Part shown: positions 36,412-46,039 of the stretch, piece by piece
How positions within the stretch are numbered: position 1 is the stretch's first letter
How the letters are laid out: every line of letters starts with the position of its first letter
Source: Allomuricauda sp. CAU 1633
Lineage (GTDB): Bacteria; Bacteroidota; Bacteroidia; Flavobacteriales; Flavobacteriaceae
DNA length: 64,000 bases
NCBI RefSeq assembly: GCF_017313225.1
Contig: NZ_JAFLNE010000008.1
Coordinates: forward strand, 61,971-125,970
Direction of reading: 5' to 3'
Notes under the pieces: model-generated
What the model was told of the DNA's origin: nothing
What the model saw: the letters and a program-made list of their open reading frames with translations, nothing else
The model's database searches: none
Translations under genes and position numbers: made by a program

Positions 36412-36803
36412 TGAAAATCGATTACTCTTTCTATGTCAGGGTGAAGACAATATTGCACGGGACACGTATGGGCAATATGCTCAAGTTCTTTTCTGCCGTC
36501 CTCATCAATGGCCGCCGAAAGTTCCAGCTTTACCTCAATCTTTGAAATCCTTCTGGGATTCGAGACCATGTGCTTGGTAATTTCAACAGTGGCTCCCACA
36601 AGTTGTTCTTCCCATTTGGGTGCTTTTATGGCCATGGTAGTCAGCATACAGCTTGCCAATGCTGTGGCCACTGTATCGGTAGGAGAAAAAGCCTCTCCTT
36701 TTCCAGCGTTGTCTACAGGAGCATCTGTTATAAATTCATTGCCTGATCGCACATGAAGACATGTGGTCCGCAACTCTCCGTTATAGGTTATTTTTGAGGT
36801 CAT
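36399..36803 (-). CDS. OsmC family peroxiredoxin-like protein
   Basis: A 134-residue OsmC/Ohr superfamily protein. These reduce organic or lipid peroxides through two cysteines. C52 in ALASCMLTT is the conserved peroxidatic position and C114 in HTCPVQYC the resolving one; C119 is an extra cysteine. The GKGEAFSPTDTVATALASC opening is typical of the OsmC (YhfA-like) branch. It overlaps the LysM gene upstream by 23 bases and the DUF922 gene downstream by 13, so it is part of a tightly packed transcript. Confidence 0.9.
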   Translation of the reverse strand: MTSKITYNGELRTTCLHVRSGNEFITDAPVDNAGKGEAFSPTDTVATALASCMLTTMAIKAPKWEEQLVGATVEITKHMVSNPRRISKIEVKLELSAAIDEDGRKELEHIAHTCPVQYCLHPDIERVIDFHWIK

Positions 36804-38952
36804 CCAATTTCACTTCTTTAATTTCCAAACTATCATACTGCATAATATAACAAGCTCTATTAAAATAGCCCGAAGTCCAGTTGTTGAAATAATCAAAACT
36901 GTTCCCTGTATATTCTGTAAGACCGATAATCTTGGAGGTTTCAAATAGATTGTTCTTGTGCGCCAGTTTCAACAATACATCAAAAGTCACATCAAAGCCA
37001 CGTACCGCGTATCGGTCTGGTTTTAATCCGCTGAATCTTTGTTGATATGCCTTTACAAAAGAATCATTCCCTGCTTCCCTATACAAAGAAGGGTAGGTGA
37101 ACCGCAAGTTGGATAGATGGGTACTGGAAATGGCATCATCCTCAAATGCGCTATTATAACTTGTAGTAAACATGCGAACCTTGATTTGGGTTTCTTTCTC
37201 AGAAATCAGACTGGCAGTGTTGGCAGAATTCAATATAGAGGTAACACTTGCCACCATATTAGGTTGATCGGTTTCCAAGAACACCCAATTTTCCTTGTCT
37301 TCTGAAAGTTTTATCAAAAATTCATCCAAATGCAAGGATTTATTGTCGATGACCTTTGCAATCTGTGCGGCAGGAAACTTACTCAAAATGGAATCATGCG
37401 CCACCTGATGGGTGGAATCTGCAATGATGATCACATTTTCATCCGTGTATATCTTCTCCATATAGGAAAGCATCTTATCCCGAAGTACCTCTTCCCTAGG
37501 CACTGAAAAGAATACATTGGAATGACTGAATTCGCTATCTGAAGAAATGGGAGCAATCACAGGAATATTTTTTGATGCCGCTTGCACGGCCACTTCGTTC
37601 AAAGAACCCGAAGCAATAGGACCAATAATGGCTTTTACGCCCTGCAAGTTTTCCCTAAAAAGAATTTCCTTCACTTTGGCCTGATTCAACTCGGTATCAT
37701 AGGTTTTTACATCTACCGAAACTCCCAACTTTTTAATGGAATCCAGAGCTACCAAGGCTCCTGAATAAAAACCAAGGCTTAGGGTCAAATCCCGTCTAGT
37801 CTTGATTTGATTTTCTGTTTTCTCTTTGTTATTGATATCAATCCGGTCCAGGCGAAATGGCAACATGAAGACCACTTTGGGTCTATTCTCAACATTTACG
37901 CTATCCAATAGATTGATTTTATCCAAAACCAAAGCATTTTTTACCTGAAGTACATCAGCTTTTTCTTTTGGAAGCTTTAACACCATTCCCGCCTTGAGCC
38001 CATTTTCCAAAGCAGGGTTCAAGCGAAAAAGTTCCTCTCGGGTCATTTTGAGGTTTTGGGTAAGCCTAAAGATATTTTGCTTCGGTTTTACCTCATAAAA
38101 AATATAATTGTCTGTGTTTACCACTCCGGAATTGTCCTGTTTTTTAGGCAAACGGATGACCATACCTTCTTTTAGGCCTCCCACTTCCATAATCTCGGGG
38201 TTCAGTTTTACGATGGAATCCGAAGGAATGCCATATTCCCTGCCCAAGCTGTACAAGGTCATTTTGGAGGGTACAGTGTAGGAAGTGAAAATCTCGACTT
38301 TTTGTTCCTTCAAACTATCGCCTTTGGGACGGGGCAACTTTAGTTCATGCCCTGCTGCCAGATAATTGGACGTCGCACTCAAATCTGGATTGAGCACCAA
38401 AAGACTATCTACAGTAATGCCATATTTGTGGGCAATGCTCCATCGGGTTTCCTTAGGCTGAACAATGTAGGTTTCAAAATCCAACTCGCGCTCCTCATTC
38501 GGGTCTATCTCTGGAAATTTTGGGATTTGCAGCACCATTCCTTTTTGCAAGGATTCTGAATATAACTGCGTATTGTATCGTTTCAGTTGCTCTTCGGTAA
38601 TCTCGTATTTCTGGGTAAGTCCAAAGAGCGTCTCCTTCCTGCGAACACGATGACGTGTAAATCCTATAGGTTTGGGTTCTTGCTGAACTTCTTCCTTGGG
38701 TTTTTCTTTCTCAACCGTAACAGCTCCGTTTAAAGGAATGATCAAAATGGTGTTTTCCTTTACATCCGCAGCACTTTTGATTTCTTTATTGGCCTGAAGG
38801 ATACTATAGGGCGTAACCCGATACTGCTGTGAAATACTTTGAAGGGTCTCCCCTTCCTTTACGGCATGTGTTTCATACTTGTTCTGTGCAGAAACTGAGA
38901 TTGAGGTCAACAAAAAGACCACAAAACCCAGTTGTAAAATATATTTTTTCAT
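36781..38952 (-). CDS. LysM-repeat protein with periplasmic binding domain
   Basis: A 723-residue exported protein with a signal peptide ([23 protein letters not shown]) and five LysM repeats at about 29-330 ([65 protein letters not shown]). A type I periplasmic-binding-protein fold follows (about 360-715, including [16 protein letters not shown] and [16 protein letters not shown]). LysM binds peptidoglycan. The second domain is related to branched-chain amino acid receptors but has no transporter genes nearby and probably serves as a sensor or scaffold. The start overlaps the guaA stop as ATGA; an ATG two codons earlier is less likely. Confidence 0.88.
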   Translation of the reverse strand: MKKYILQLGFVVFLLTSISVSAQNKYETHAVKEGETLQSISQQYRVTPYSILQANKEIKSAADVKENTILIIPLNGAVTVEKEKPKEEVQQEPKPIGFTRHRVRRKETLFGLTQKYEITEEQLKRYNTQLYSESLQKGMVLQIPKFPEIDPNEERELDFETYIVQPKETRWSIAHKYGITVDSLLVLNPDLSATSNYLAAGHELKLPRPKGDSLKEQKVEIFTSYTVPSKMTLYSLGREYGIPSDSIVKLNPEIMEVGGLKEGMVIRLPKKQDNSGVVNTDNYIFYEVKPKQNIFRLTQNLKMTREELFRLNPALENGLKAGMVLKLPKEKADVLQVKNALVLDKINLLDSVNVENRPKVVFMLPFRLDRIDINNKEKTENQIKTRRDLTLSLGFYSGALVALDSIKKLGVSVDVKTYDTELNQAKVKEILFRENLQGVKAIIGPIASGSLNEVAVQAASKNIPVIAPISSDSEFSHSNVFFSVPREEVLRDKMLSYMEKIYTDENVIIIADSTHQVAHDSILSKFPAAQIAKVIDNKSLHLDEFLIKLSEDKENWVFLETDQPNMVASVTSILNSANTASLISEKETQIKVRMFTTSYNSAFEDDAISSTHLSNLRFTYPSLYREAGNDSFVKAYQQRFSGLKPDRYAVRGFDVTFDVLLKLAHKNNLFETSKIIGLTEYTGNSFDYFNNWTSGYFNRACYIMQYDSLEIKEVKLDDLKNNL

Positions 38953-40481
38953 TCCCATTCTATAGTTGCCGGTGGCTTTGAGCTAATGTCATACACTACT
39001 CTATTAACGCCTTTGACCTTATTTATTATATCATTGGAGGTCTTTTGTAGGAATTCATACGGCAAATTTACCCAATCTGCCGTCATTCCATCCGTACTTT
39101 CAACCGCTCGCAGGGCCACACATTTTTCATACGTTCGTTCATCTCCCATGACCCCTACACTATCTACGGGCAAAAGCATGGCTCCGGCCTGCCAAACCTT
39201 GTCATAAAGTCCCCATTTTTTCAATCCGTCAATAAAAATGGCATCCACTTCTTGCAAAATGGCCACTTTTTCTGCGGTAATATCCCCTAAGATACGGATT
39301 CCCAAGCCTGGTCCCGGAAAAGGGTGTCTCCCCAAAATAAAATCTTCCATTCCCATGCTGGCCCCTACTCTTCTCACCTCATCCTTGAACAACATTTTTA
39401 AGGGTTCCACTATCTTCAATTTCATATAATCGGGCAACCCACCCACATTATGGTGACTTTTGATCACTGCGGATGGCCCACCACTCGCCGAAACGGATTC
39501 AATACGGTCCGGATAAATGGTACCTTGCGCCAACCATTTGGCATTTTCCACTTTGTGGGCCTCATCGTCAAAAACATCAATAAAGACGCCACCAATAATC
39601 TTTCGTTTCTTCTCTGGGTCCGATTCACCCTTCAATGCATCCAAAAAACGTGCCGAAGCATCCACACCCTTCACATTGAGCCCCATGTGTTCGTATTGGT
39701 CCAAAACACTACTAAACTCATTTTTACGGAGCAGACCATTGTTCACAAAAATGCAATGAAGGTGTTTTCCTATGGCTTTGTGCAGTAACATGGCTGCCAC
39801 ACTGGAATCCACTCCTCCAGAAAGACCCAAAATCACCTTGTCATCCCCAATCTGCTTTTTGAGTTCCTCCACCGTGGTCTCCACAAAGGCATCTGGAGTC
39901 CAGTCTTGTTTTAAGCCTGCAATGTTCACCAAAAAGTTTTCCAGTAGTTTTTTGCCATCGGTGGTATGGTACACTTCAGGGTGAAATTGGATTCCAAATG
40001 TTGGTTCACCATCAATCTTATAGGCTGCATTTTCCACATCGTGGGTACTGGCCAACCGAATTGCCCCTTCGGGGAGTTCTTTAATGGTATCACTATGGCT
40101 CATCCAAACTTGGCTGCCTTCCCCCAGTCCTTTTAAAAATTCCTCTCCTTCTTTTACAAAAGATAGATTGGCCCTTCCGTATTCCCGGGTAGCCGATGGC
40201 GCCACGTTGCCTCCATTAAAATGGGATAGATATTGGGCTCCATAACAAATACCCAACAACGGCTTTTTGCCTTTTATTTCGGACAAATCAGGATGCGGAG
40301 CATTGTCTCCCCTGACCGAAGACGGAGAGCCCGAAAGAATTACAGCTTTAAATTCCGAGAGGTCTTCGGGTAGCTTGTTGTACGGTTTAATTTCAGAGTA
40401 AATGTTGAGTTCCCTAACGCGCCTTGCGATCAACTGAGTGTACTGGGAACCAAAATCCAGGATGAGTACGTTGTTCTGCAT
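38949..40481 (-). CDS. guaA: GMP synthase (glutamine-hydrolysing)
   Basis: A 510-residue enzyme that aminates XMP to GMP. The N-terminal class I amidotransferase domain has the nucleophile C79 in GICYGAQYL and [10 protein letters not shown]. The ATP pyrophosphatase domain carries the PP-loop [16 protein letters not shown], and the C-terminal dimerisation domain includes [16 protein letters not shown] and ends PATIEWE. The family start [11 protein letters not shown] fixes 40481 over an ATG five codons earlier. The box TATTTTTG lies only three bases before this ATG, so the mRNA may be leaderless. It heads a four-gene overlapping run. Confidence 0.98.
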   Translation of the reverse strand: MQNNVLILDFGSQYTQLIARRVRELNIYSEIKPYNKLPEDLSEFKAVILSGSPSSVRGDNAPHPDLSEIKGKKPLLGICYGAQYLSHFNGGNVAPSATREYGRANLSFVKEGEEFLKGLGEGSQVWMSHSDTIKELPEGAIRLASTHDVENAAYKIDGEPTFGIQFHPEVYHTTDGKKLLENFLVNIAGLKQDWTPDAFVETTVEELKKQIGDDKVILGLSGGVDSSVAAMLLHKAIGKHLHCIFVNNGLLRKNEFSSVLDQYEHMGLNVKGVDASARFLDALKGESDPEKKRKIIGGVFIDVFDDEAHKVENAKWLAQGTIYPDRIESVSASGGPSAVIKSHHNVGGLPDYMKLKIVEPLKMLFKDEVRRVGASMGMEDFILGRHPFPGPGLGIRILGDITAEKVAILQEVDAIFIDGLKKWGLYDKVWQAGAMLLPVDSVGVMGDERTYEKCVALRAVESTDGMTADWVNLPYEFLQKTSNDIINKVKGVNRVVYDISSKPPATIEWE

Positions 40482-40484
40482 GGG

Positions 40485-40492
40485 CAAAAATA
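40485..40492 (-). promoter_or_regulatory. Predicted -7 box of guaA, leaderless geometry
   Basis: TATTTTTG on the minus strand is followed by CCC and the ATG. Since transcription starts a few bases after the box, the message would begin at or next to the start codon. A -33 TTG is not evident at 17-23 bp. Confidence 0.5.
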
Positions 40493-40716
40493 GCAATTTG
40501 GTTTTTCTGAAAAAGTATCTTTTAAGGGATATTTATGACAAGTTTGTAAACAACTTATTATGCATAGGTTATTCCAACAATTTTTACTCTGGATATCATA
40601 CAGGCATTAATGACCCGCTAACAAAATGAGTGGGTTTCATTTCAGCGAATATAACGTTATGTAGTTTTTTTCTTAACACATTTCGTTATTTCTTTGCCAT
40701 TCTTAAACACTTAACC

Positions 40717-41376
40717 ATGATCAAGGGGTTTATCTTCGATTTGGATGGCGTAATTACCGATACTGCCGAACTACACTACGAAGCTTGGAAGGCATTGGCA
40801 GATGAAATGGGGTGGGATTTTGACCGAGAGGTCAATGAAAAGCTCAGGGGTATCTCCCGTATGGATTCCATTAAGGTAATTATGGAACACAATAAGGTTA
40901 CTTTGGATGAAAGTACCATTGTTGAATTGGCCACCAAAAAAAATGACCTCTATGTTTCTAGTTTGGATAAGGTTACCCCAGAGGATTACCTACCTGGAGC
41001 CCGCGAATTGTTGACCCACCTCAGAACTGAAGGGTTTAGTGTAGCCTTGGGAAGTGCCAGCAAAAATGCGGAAAAAGTGCTACAGCAACTCAACGCAACA
41101 GGCTATTTTGATGTTATTGGCGATGGGAACAGTGTGGCCAAAAGCAAACCAGCTCCGGATATTTTCCTGTATGCTTCGGAAAAGTTACAACTCCCACCAG
41201 CCAATTGTATTGTTTTTGAAGATGCCGAAAAAGGAGTTGATGCTGCAAAAGCTGGTGGCTTCCACAGCGTGGGAATAGGTCCTGATGAGCGTGTGGGCCA
41301 TGCTGATATTAGATTCGACACCATGAAGGATGCCACTCTGTTTGAGGTGAAATCCCATTTCAAGGAATTATTCTAA
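40717..41376 (+). CDS. pgmB: Beta-phosphoglucomutase (HAD family)
   Basis: A 219-residue haloacid-dehalogenase-type enzyme that interconverts beta-glucose 1-phosphate and glucose 6-phosphate, usually in maltose or trehalose breakdown. The nucleophile D8 and acid/base D10 lie in FDLDGVITDTAELHYEAW. Cap-domain marks include RGISRMDSIKVIM, motif II is ALGSASKN, and the C-terminal FEDAEKGVDAAKAGG carries the metal ligands. The HYEAW phrase with RGISR is specific to beta-PGM. The longer frame from 40630 is not conserved in composition and is rejected. No maltose phosphorylase or sus genes are nearby. Confidence 0.93.
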   Translation: MIKGFIFDLDGVITDTAELHYEAWKALADEMGWDFDREVNEKLRGISRMDSIKVIMEHNKVTLDESTIVELATKKNDLYVSSLDKVTPEDYLPGARELLTHLRTEGFSVALGSASKNAEKVLQQLNATGYFDVIGDGNSVAKSKPAPDIFLYASEKLQLPPANCIVFEDAEKGVDAAKAGGFHSVGIGPDERVGHADIRFDTMKDATLFEVKSHFKELF

Positions 41377-41460
41377 AAACCATTTCCTTTATCGGCTCAA
41401 ATCCCTCTTTTTCATAAAGTTGGGGCAAAATGTCTATTTTTAGAAGGTAATTCAGCCTCC

Positions 41461-43305
41461 ATGAAAACCAGATTCCTTGTCTCAATCTACCTGATTTTCT
41501 TTTGCTACGCCCTTCAAGCCCAAAAAGAGGAGCGGCTCGATAGCCTTCTAAACATATATGAAAATCAACCGGACGGAATTGAAAAAATTGAAACGCTGGA
41601 CCAACTCTATTATGGAACTTTTCATTTAAAAAGACCCGAAGATGTATTGCCTTATGTGAAGGAACAGCTACAGCTTTCAAAGACCTTCAATTATAAAAAA
41701 GGGGAAGGTGATGCGCTTTTCAATTATGGGAATTACTATCGTCGCATCTACGCTTTTGATTCGGCTCATTATTATTTTGAGCAAGCAGTATCCATTTGGG
41801 AAGAATTGGATGACAATGAGGGGAAATTTAAAACCTTTAATGGCTTGGCCAAGATTGAACAATTACAAGGCAATTTTACCAAGTCACTTGAATTGTATGA
41901 AAAGGTTATGGAAACTGCCAAAAACATGAAAAGTGGAATCCGTATTGCTGAAACCAATAGAGAAATTGCCACCATATACATGGACAAAGCGAGTTATGAA
42001 ATTGGCGTGAAATACATGTTGAATGGCCTCCGTGGATTGGATTCCCTTGAGAAACCCTATTTAGAAAAACGTGCCGACATGTTGGTGGGGGTAGGCCGAA
42101 TAGAAAGCCTTCGAGGAAACGATGAAGCCGCCCTGTCTCCCCTTTTGGAAGGGCTTAAAATTTTTGAGGAACAAGGTAATCCTCTCTGGCAATGCATCAC
42201 ACATACAGAAATTGGCTATGCTTACCTTGGCCTTGACGAGATTGACAAGGGGATTGAGCATTTCAACAAAAGTCTAGAAATCTCTATTTCTTCAGGCAGA
42301 AAAGGTTTTGAAGCCATCTGCTACCACAATTTGGGGTTGGCCAACCGAAAAAAGGGAAATCTAGAACTAGCGGAAGACTTTCTAAACAAAAGCATTGCAC
42401 TGGGCAAAACAACGGCCAACAATAATGTGAGTTCCTACAACGAATTGGGAAGTTTGTTTCTGGAGAAAAATCAAATGGCTGATGCTATAGAAAATCACAC
42501 AAAGGCCATTCATTTGGCCGATTCCATTGAAAGCCTTGCCGAACTTAAGGATGGCTACGAAGGTAGGTCGCTTGCCTATGAAAAAAGCGGTCAGTTCCAA
42601 AATGCGCTGGAGGACCAAAAAAAGTTCATAAGCCTGAATGATTCCATTTTCAATACCACAAAATCCCAACAAATTGAAGAACTGCGTACCATTTATGAAA
42701 CCGAAAAAAAAGAGCAACAAATTGCATTGCTCGAACAAGAAGCTAAAGTGAACCAGCTTGAAAAAATGCTTTTGGGGGGCGGGCTTGGATTATCCGTATT
42801 GGTCTTTGGATTTGGATTTTATGGTGTCCGGCAAAAACTGAAGCGTAATAAACTGGAAAAGGAAAAGGTAGATGCAGAACTCGCCTTCAAAAAGAAGGAA
42901 TTGACCACCCATGCTTTGCATCTGGCCAAAAAGAATGAAGTTTTGGAAGGCCTCAAACAAAAGGCCGAGGAGCTCAAACATAATGAGGACTCCAAAAAAG
43001 GATACCAACAATTGATTCGTACCATCAATTTTGATTTACAGGACGATAATAATTGGGAGAATTTCTCCCGCTATTTTGAAGAGGTCCATAAAGATTTCAA
43101 TAGTAATGTAAAATCCAAATACCCCCAAGTGACCTCCAACGAGCTCCGACTTTTGTCACTTTTAAAGATGAATTTGTCTTCCAAGGAGATTGCCAACATC
43201 CTCAATATTTCTCCCGAAGGCATCAAAAAAGCACGGTACCGACTCCGCAAAAAGTTGGATATTACTACTGAAGACTCACTTCAAGATTTGGTATTATCCC
43301 TTTAA
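41461..43305 (+). CDS. TPR-containing membrane regulator with LuxR-type HTH
   Basis: A 614-residue protein with a signal peptide (about 1-21, ending ALQAQ) and a tetratricopeptide-repeat domain predicted to face the periplasm (about 40-400). A coiled coil leads into a membrane helix (about 436-456), followed by a second coiled coil. The C-terminal DNA-binding region of the LuxR/GerE type (about 558-600) reads ELRLLSLLKMNLSSKEIANILNISPEGIKKARYRL. This one-protein sensor-regulator layout is common in Flavobacteriia. Its ligand is unknown. The adjacent downstream gene, a large lipoprotein, has an 8-bp direct-repeat array in front of it, which makes it the natural target candidate. Confidence 0.85.
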   Translation: MKTRFLVSIYLIFFCYALQAQKEERLDSLLNIYENQPDGIEKIETLDQLYYGTFHLKRPEDVLPYVKEQLQLSKTFNYKKGEGDALFNYGNYYRRIYAFDSAHYYFEQAVSIWEELDDNEGKFKTFNGLAKIEQLQGNFTKSLELYEKVMETAKNMKSGIRIAETNREIATIYMDKASYEIGVKYMLNGLRGLDSLEKPYLEKRADMLVGVGRIESLRGNDEAALSPLLEGLKIFEEQGNPLWQCITHTEIGYAYLGLDEIDKGIEHFNKSLEISISSGRKGFEAICYHNLGLANRKKGNLELAEDFLNKSIALGKTTANNNVSSYNELGSLFLEKNQMADAIENHTKAIHLADSIESLAELKDGYEGRSLAYEKSGQFQNALEDQKKFISLNDSIFNTTKSQQIEELRTIYETEKKEQQIALLEQEAKVNQLEKMLLGGGLGLSVLVFGFGFYGVRQKLKRNKLEKEKVDAELAFKKKELTTHALHLAKKNEVLEGLKQKAEELKHNEDSKKGYQQLIRTINFDLQDDNNWENFSRYFEEVHKDFNSNVKSKYPQVTSNELRLLSLLKMNLSSKEIANILNISPEGIKKARYRLRKKLDITTEDSLQDLVLSL

Positions 43306-43324
43306 AATAGGCTATTCAGCAAGG

Positions 43325-43376
43325 TGTCCACCTATTGTCCCACAATTAATTTGTGTATGTCCACCTGTTGTCCACC
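43325..43376. promoter_or_regulatory. Four helically phased TGTCCACC direct repeats
   Basis: Exact TGTCCACC occurs at 43325, 43358 and 43369, and the variant TGTCCCAC at 43336. Starts are 11, 22 and 11 bp apart, so all four face the same side of the helix; two 18-bp units repeat with a 33-bp period. The array ends 12 bp before a TTG (43389-43391) and 31 bp before a TAGGTTTG box (43408-43415), the position expected for an activator site. Confidence 0.6.
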
Positions 43377-43388
43377 CTCCATATTTTA

Positions 43389-43415
43389 TTGCTCGTAATC
43401 AGTGATTTAGGTTTG
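43389..43415 (+). promoter_or_regulatory. Predicted promoter of the 756-residue lipoprotein gene
   Basis: TTG at 43389-43391 and a perfect TAGGTTTG at 43408-43415, with a 16-bp spacer, one below the usual 17-23. The leader would be about 105 bases and contains the inverted repeat TGTCA/TGACA (43419-43434). The start codon follows at 43529. Confidence 0.5.
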
Positions 43416-43528
43416 TTGTGTCATGAATTTGACAAATGTTTTGTGGTCTTGCTCGGCTAAGGGCTGCAGACCGTTACCGGGCGGGTCACACAAAGCAACA
43501 ATCAAGTTTAACCACAAAACTATAAATC

Positions 43529-45799
43529 ATGAAAGCAATGCGTAGACCATTCCATGGAATTGCCGTACTACTCATACTAGTATTGGCTATTTCCTGTAGT
43601 AAAGGAGATAATATTGAGCCCATAGGAGCGGACCCATGTAAAGAAAACCCCTGCGGAAATCCCCAACAATGCCCTAACCAATGTGATGAGGAAGAACCCA
43701 CTGACCCTTCTGGAATAACCGAAGATGACCTCGAACCGGAGGGCGATGTCACCGAAACAGAAAACGGCTATCTCGTTGAAGGCTCATTGACCATGAACAT
43801 GGATTCTGGTGAACCAATCGTTTTTGCCGAAGCAGATTTGGATGTGCAATTTAATGATGATGGCACTTTAAAAAGTATGAGTGGTACCACGGAAATCCCC
43901 GCTCCTACCAATTATTTTGAGTTTGAGACTCCCGTCCAGGCAGATATTGGATTCTTTACGGGTAAATTTTTGAATGAGAATCGGGACTTTGAAATACAAC
44001 TGGTAGATGAACGCTCTTATTTTGTTTTCGCCATTTCTGCCAGCTTGGAGTTAAAACTCGGCGTCAATGATGACCCAGATGCCCATAAACCCCTTTCCAT
44101 CGAGGCGCCGGTAGGCGGCCATATCACCTTTATTGCCGATTATACCGACCCCATGTTCTTCTTTTCATTGGGTGGTGATGCACTAGGTGGTGGAGATGAA
44201 GGTGACAATAACGGTGGAAGCGACGGGGATTCAAGTCATAACAAGCTGTCCAGTGTTAGCTTTGGCGCATCTTTTGGTTCCAATTTTATGTATGTACCCA
44301 CCAACCCGGTAGATGGGAATGTAGTTACATTTCAGGCCAGTCAAGTTACCGGGGGAACGGTCTCCTTTTTTAAAGTTTTGGAAGCTTCGGGAATGTATTA
44401 CCAAAACAGGGGTTTTAGTGCCGATATAAATTTTGACGAGCCCATGGAATCCGATTTTGGGGTGAACTATCGCTCTGGCATTAATGGTCAGTTGGACTTA
44501 TCTCTTGATATTACCTCCTTTATTTCCTTTGGTTTTCCCATTGGATCGGGAAGTGCAGCCGTAGTGGCCGAGGCTTCTACCAATGATGGGGTAGTTGCCA
44601 AGGCTTTTATCAATGGTTTGGTTGACCCGGATTTATCATGGTGGCCCAATTTTATTCCCCTTATGCCCGATGGACACCTCAACGCCTACGGTTTTGTGGA
44701 GCAAACTGGTAATTTTGACATTGGCATGTCGGGCTCATTTGAAATTCAAATGCCCACGGGTGACCAAAGTATGGAAGGCTCAGTTAGAGCTACTCCAGAA
44801 GCATTTACCATGGAAGGTGAGGTGGTTTCGGGTGATGATGTGTGGGGTGCTTCCGCGGTTTTCACCGAAAGCGAAACCAAATGCATCGCCACTACCCCAG
44901 ATAATTTTACCGATGGTATTTCGGAAACTGTAACCGAACAAATTGATGCAGCCATTGCGACTACAGAACAGGCAATTCAAGATCTTCAAGATGCTGAAGA
45001 CCAATATGAATTGGAACTAAGTCTGCGCGGGCTGAGGGCCGCATTGCCTGGAATCATCGACCAAGCACAAGACGCCATTGACGATGCCGTAGCGGCAGGC
45101 TTGGCATCGGGAAGGAGTACCATTAATTCCTATTTAAGCGACTACAACCGTATTCTTTGCAGTGATAACCTTTCTGGACAGATTGATGCCATTGTGCGAG
45201 GCCACAGAAACGCCCTGACCCGATTAAAAAACGCGGTAAACGAAACAAATGATAATGCCACTACACGAACAGAATTGGAAGGAGCCCTTCGGGATTTGGC
45301 AGGTTTAGATCGCATCAACAGAACATTTTCAGTGACCATTATACACGGACACAAGACATTTGGTTGTGGAGACTTATGGAAGATGACTGCAACACGAAGC
45401 GTGACCATTAATGAAACCATTTTAACCAGCGGTCAAAAAGCGCAGCTTCTTGAGGCAGCCGATAATGTAAAATATATTGAAGAGGCTGATGGTATCCGCA
45501 TTGAAGCACAGGACATTGTTGATCAGTTACCGACTGTTGAAGAATTGGAGAGTTTAAGGGACAATGTGGAAGCTTGCGTAGAAGAATTGACCAACGGCAT
45601 TGGTGGCGCCGGATTCGTGTACAACCATGATACCGAAGTATTCACTCATTTTGTAATCATTAATGGTGAGGAAAAAGAAGTGGGCAGCTTTAATATTTTT
45701 AGTAAAAATGAGTTGATTGAAACATCAAGAGCTGAATTGGAGGGTTGCGACCCCAATGATGCCCTCAATAAATTGGTTGAAGATGCAAAAAGCAGATAA
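43529..45799 (+). CDS. Large lipoprotein of unknown function
   Basis: A 756-residue protein with a lipobox (LAISC, C23). A short cysteine-rich, acidic segment follows (C37, C42, C48, C52, then EEEPTDPSG). A long beta-rich region (about 70-450) is built of repeated strand phrases, broken by a Gly/Asp linker near 217-235. A helical, coiled-coil-like region (about 455-590) contains TEQIDAAIATTEQAIQDLQDAEDQYELELSL. The C-terminal region has further cysteines. I do not recognise any family. It probably sits on the cell surface. It follows the TPR/LuxR-type regulator gene and the TGTCCACC array, and ends with its own terminator, so it is a separate regulated unit. Confidence 0.85.
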   Translation: MKAMRRPFHGIAVLLILVLAISCSKGDNIEPIGADPCKENPCGNPQQCPNQCDEEEPTDPSGITEDDLEPEGDVTETENGYLVEGSLTMNMDSGEPIVFAEADLDVQFNDDGTLKSMSGTTEIPAPTNYFEFETPVQADIGFFTGKFLNENRDFEIQLVDERSYFVFAISASLELKLGVNDDPDAHKPLSIEAPVGGHITFIADYTDPMFFFSLGGDALGGGDEGDNNGGSDGDSSHNKLSSVSFGASFGSNFMYVPTNPVDGNVVTFQASQVTGGTVSFFKVLEASGMYYQNRGFSADINFDEPMESDFGVNYRSGINGQLDLSLDITSFISFGFPIGSGSAAVVAEASTNDGVVAKAFINGLVDPDLSWWPNFIPLMPDGHLNAYGFVEQTGNFDIGMSGSFEIQMPTGDQSMEGSVRATPEAFTMEGEVVSGDDVWGASAVFTESETKCIATTPDNFTDGISETVTEQIDAAIATTEQAIQDLQDAEDQYELELSLRGLRAALPGIIDQAQDAIDDAVAAGLASGRSTINSYLSDYNRILCSDNLSGQIDAIVRGHRNALTRLKNAVNETNDNATTRTELEGALRDLAGLDRINRTFSVTIIHGHKTFGCGDLWKMTATRSVTINETILTSGQKAQLLEAADNVKYIEEADGIRIEAQDIVDQLPTVEELESLRDNVEACVEELTNGIGGAGFVYNHDTEVFTHFVIINGEEKEVGSFNIFSKNELIETSRAELEGCDPNDALNKLVEDAKSR

Positions 45800-45850
45800 T
45801 CTTTCTTCGATTATATGTTAGCTGAAAATTTACAGGAATCTATAAAAGGC

Positions 45851-45880
45851 AAAAGCCCCGGGAACCACTCCGGGGCTTTT
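45851..45880. terminator. Bidirectional intrinsic terminator
   Basis: AAAAGCCCCGG (45851-45861) pairs with CCGGGGCTTTT (45870-45880) around an eight-base loop. The T and A tracts make it work in both directions. It lies 52 bp after the stop of the 756-residue lipoprotein gene. Confidence 0.88.
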
Positions 45881-45980
45881 AAATAAAATCAAAACCAACC
45901 TAAACATATGAGTTAACCAACTCAAATTTAAATTTTCATAGCAATTTTCGTATATGAAACAATTGCAGGGAAAAATACCC

Positions 45981-46020
45981 TACCCCCGTTACAATTTTTT
46001 TTTGAAAAAAACGGGTTTTT
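45981..46020 (+). terminator. Second terminator-like hairpin
   Basis: CCCGTT (45985-45990) pairs with AACGGG (46010-46015), with an extended T/A stem inside, and is followed by TTTTT on the plus strand. It is 100 bp beyond the first terminator and close to the bshC stop on the other strand, where the tail is GC-rich. Between the two hairpins lies a small GAGTT/AACTC stem (45910-45923). Confidence 0.5.
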
Positions 46021-46039
46021 AGTTATAATTAATTTAAAA

